DNA of 64,000 bases from Flavobacterium sp. N3904 (lineage in GTDB: Bacteria; Bacteroidota; Bacteroidia; Flavobacteriales; Flavobacteriaceae), in contig NZ_CP110009.1 of assembly GCF_025947305.1 (NCBI RefSeq), positions 620,001 through 684,000 of the forward strand, written 5' to 3'. The notes under the pieces were generated by a model, which was not told the origin of the DNA, did not search any database, and saw nothing but the letters and a program-made list of their open reading frames with translations. Positions 63,837 through 64,000 of this stretch are shown in pieces; positions within the stretch are counted from its first letter, which is position 1; each line of letters opens with the position of its first letter. Both the position numbers and the translations under genes were made by a program.

Positions 63837-64000
63837 TTTTTAAAAAAAATTTAATAAGCTATTCCTTCCCTATAACATACAATATTATTTTTTTAGAACT
63901 TGAAAAAAATTCTCCCTGCTTTCTCTTATATTTTTCATCCCCTTTTTATTCCGGGCATGGCCACTTTTTTATACTTTTTTTTTCATATTTCTGATTTTAA
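63837..64000. other. Unassigned AT-rich end of the window
   Basis: 164 bp after rpoN with T runs; no clear hairpin terminator or gene start that I can support. Confidence 0.5.

Noticed and set aside
1..64000. tRNA, rRNA, insertion sequences, prophage or CRISPR
   Set aside because: I looked for T-loop-like GGTTCGAATCC patterns, transposase motifs and regular repeat-spacer arrays and saw none; gene order reads as conserved chromosome.

Overview
The window looks like a chromosomal segment of a Flavobacterium-like member of the Bacteroidota. It is AT-rich. Many starts are preceded by the phylum-specific -7 promoter element TAnnTTTG instead of a strong Shine-Dalgarno. It encodes clade hallmarks: a T9SS type A sorting domain, TonB-dependent receptors with carboxypeptidase-regulatory-like N-domains, DUF5686, DUF4271, DUF4296 and DUF3098 proteins, and a LeuRS and dihydroorotase with lineage features. 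I see no insertion sequence, prophage, CRISPR array, rRNA or tRNA. About 53 protein genes fill most of the window.

Layout. 1-11 kb: HupE-like membrane protein, dCMP deaminase and a C-terminal processing protease (cut by the window edge), then TerB-like protein, fructose bisphosphatase, GNAT acetyltransferase, aspartate kinase, a 1143-residue outer-membrane protein, a lysine/threonine/alanine-rich secreted protein ending in a PBCV-type basic adaptor motif, and a glycosyltransferase. 11-24.5 kb: a phosphate block with, on the minus strand, a porin O/P-like protein, pstS, pstC, pstA, pstB and phoU, plus a PhoB/PhoR-type two-component pair. Divergent from the pair are a TonB-dependent receptor, a beta-helix-like lipoprotein and a mini-protein that is almost only a T9SS sorting domain. 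24.5-38.5 kb: housekeeping genes (LuxE-like protein, tyrS, SDR dehydratase, DUF4296 lipoprotein, dihydroorotase, polyprenol-phosphate mannosyltransferase-like, DUF4271, hemD), then YugP-type protease, an ECF sigma factor unit and leuS. 38.7-47.5 kb: ftsX, DUF3098, uppP, truB, a thioredoxin-like protein, patatin, pyrH, frr and a DUF5686 protein. 47.5-60.4 kb: an ion-homeostasis and stress region with two paralogous 756-residue cation:proton antiporters, a LytS/LytTR pair, an SMR exporter, a ChaN/Tiki-like lipoprotein, an MMPL-type RND protein, a third antiporter and Hsp20. 60.8-63.8 kb: asnS and rpoN.

The most interesting signal is regulatory. Upstream of the porin-pst operon lies an array of TGTTAA-type units repeated at an exact 11-bp period, ending just before a -7-like element. 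That is the geometry of a PhoB/PhoP box and suggests the operator of a Bacteroidota Pho regulon. A weaker array with the same period precedes the TonB receptor next to phoB/phoR, so the receptor-lipoprotein-sorting-domain trio may be a phosphate-starvation outer-membrane uptake system. Other points to check are a perfect 17-bp hairpin between pstS and pstC, four tandem repeats in a PstC loop, an AT-rich insertion in LeuRS, an orphan small ORF with an internal stop, a family of related intergenic hairpins, and promoters so close to start codons that the mRNAs may be leaderless.
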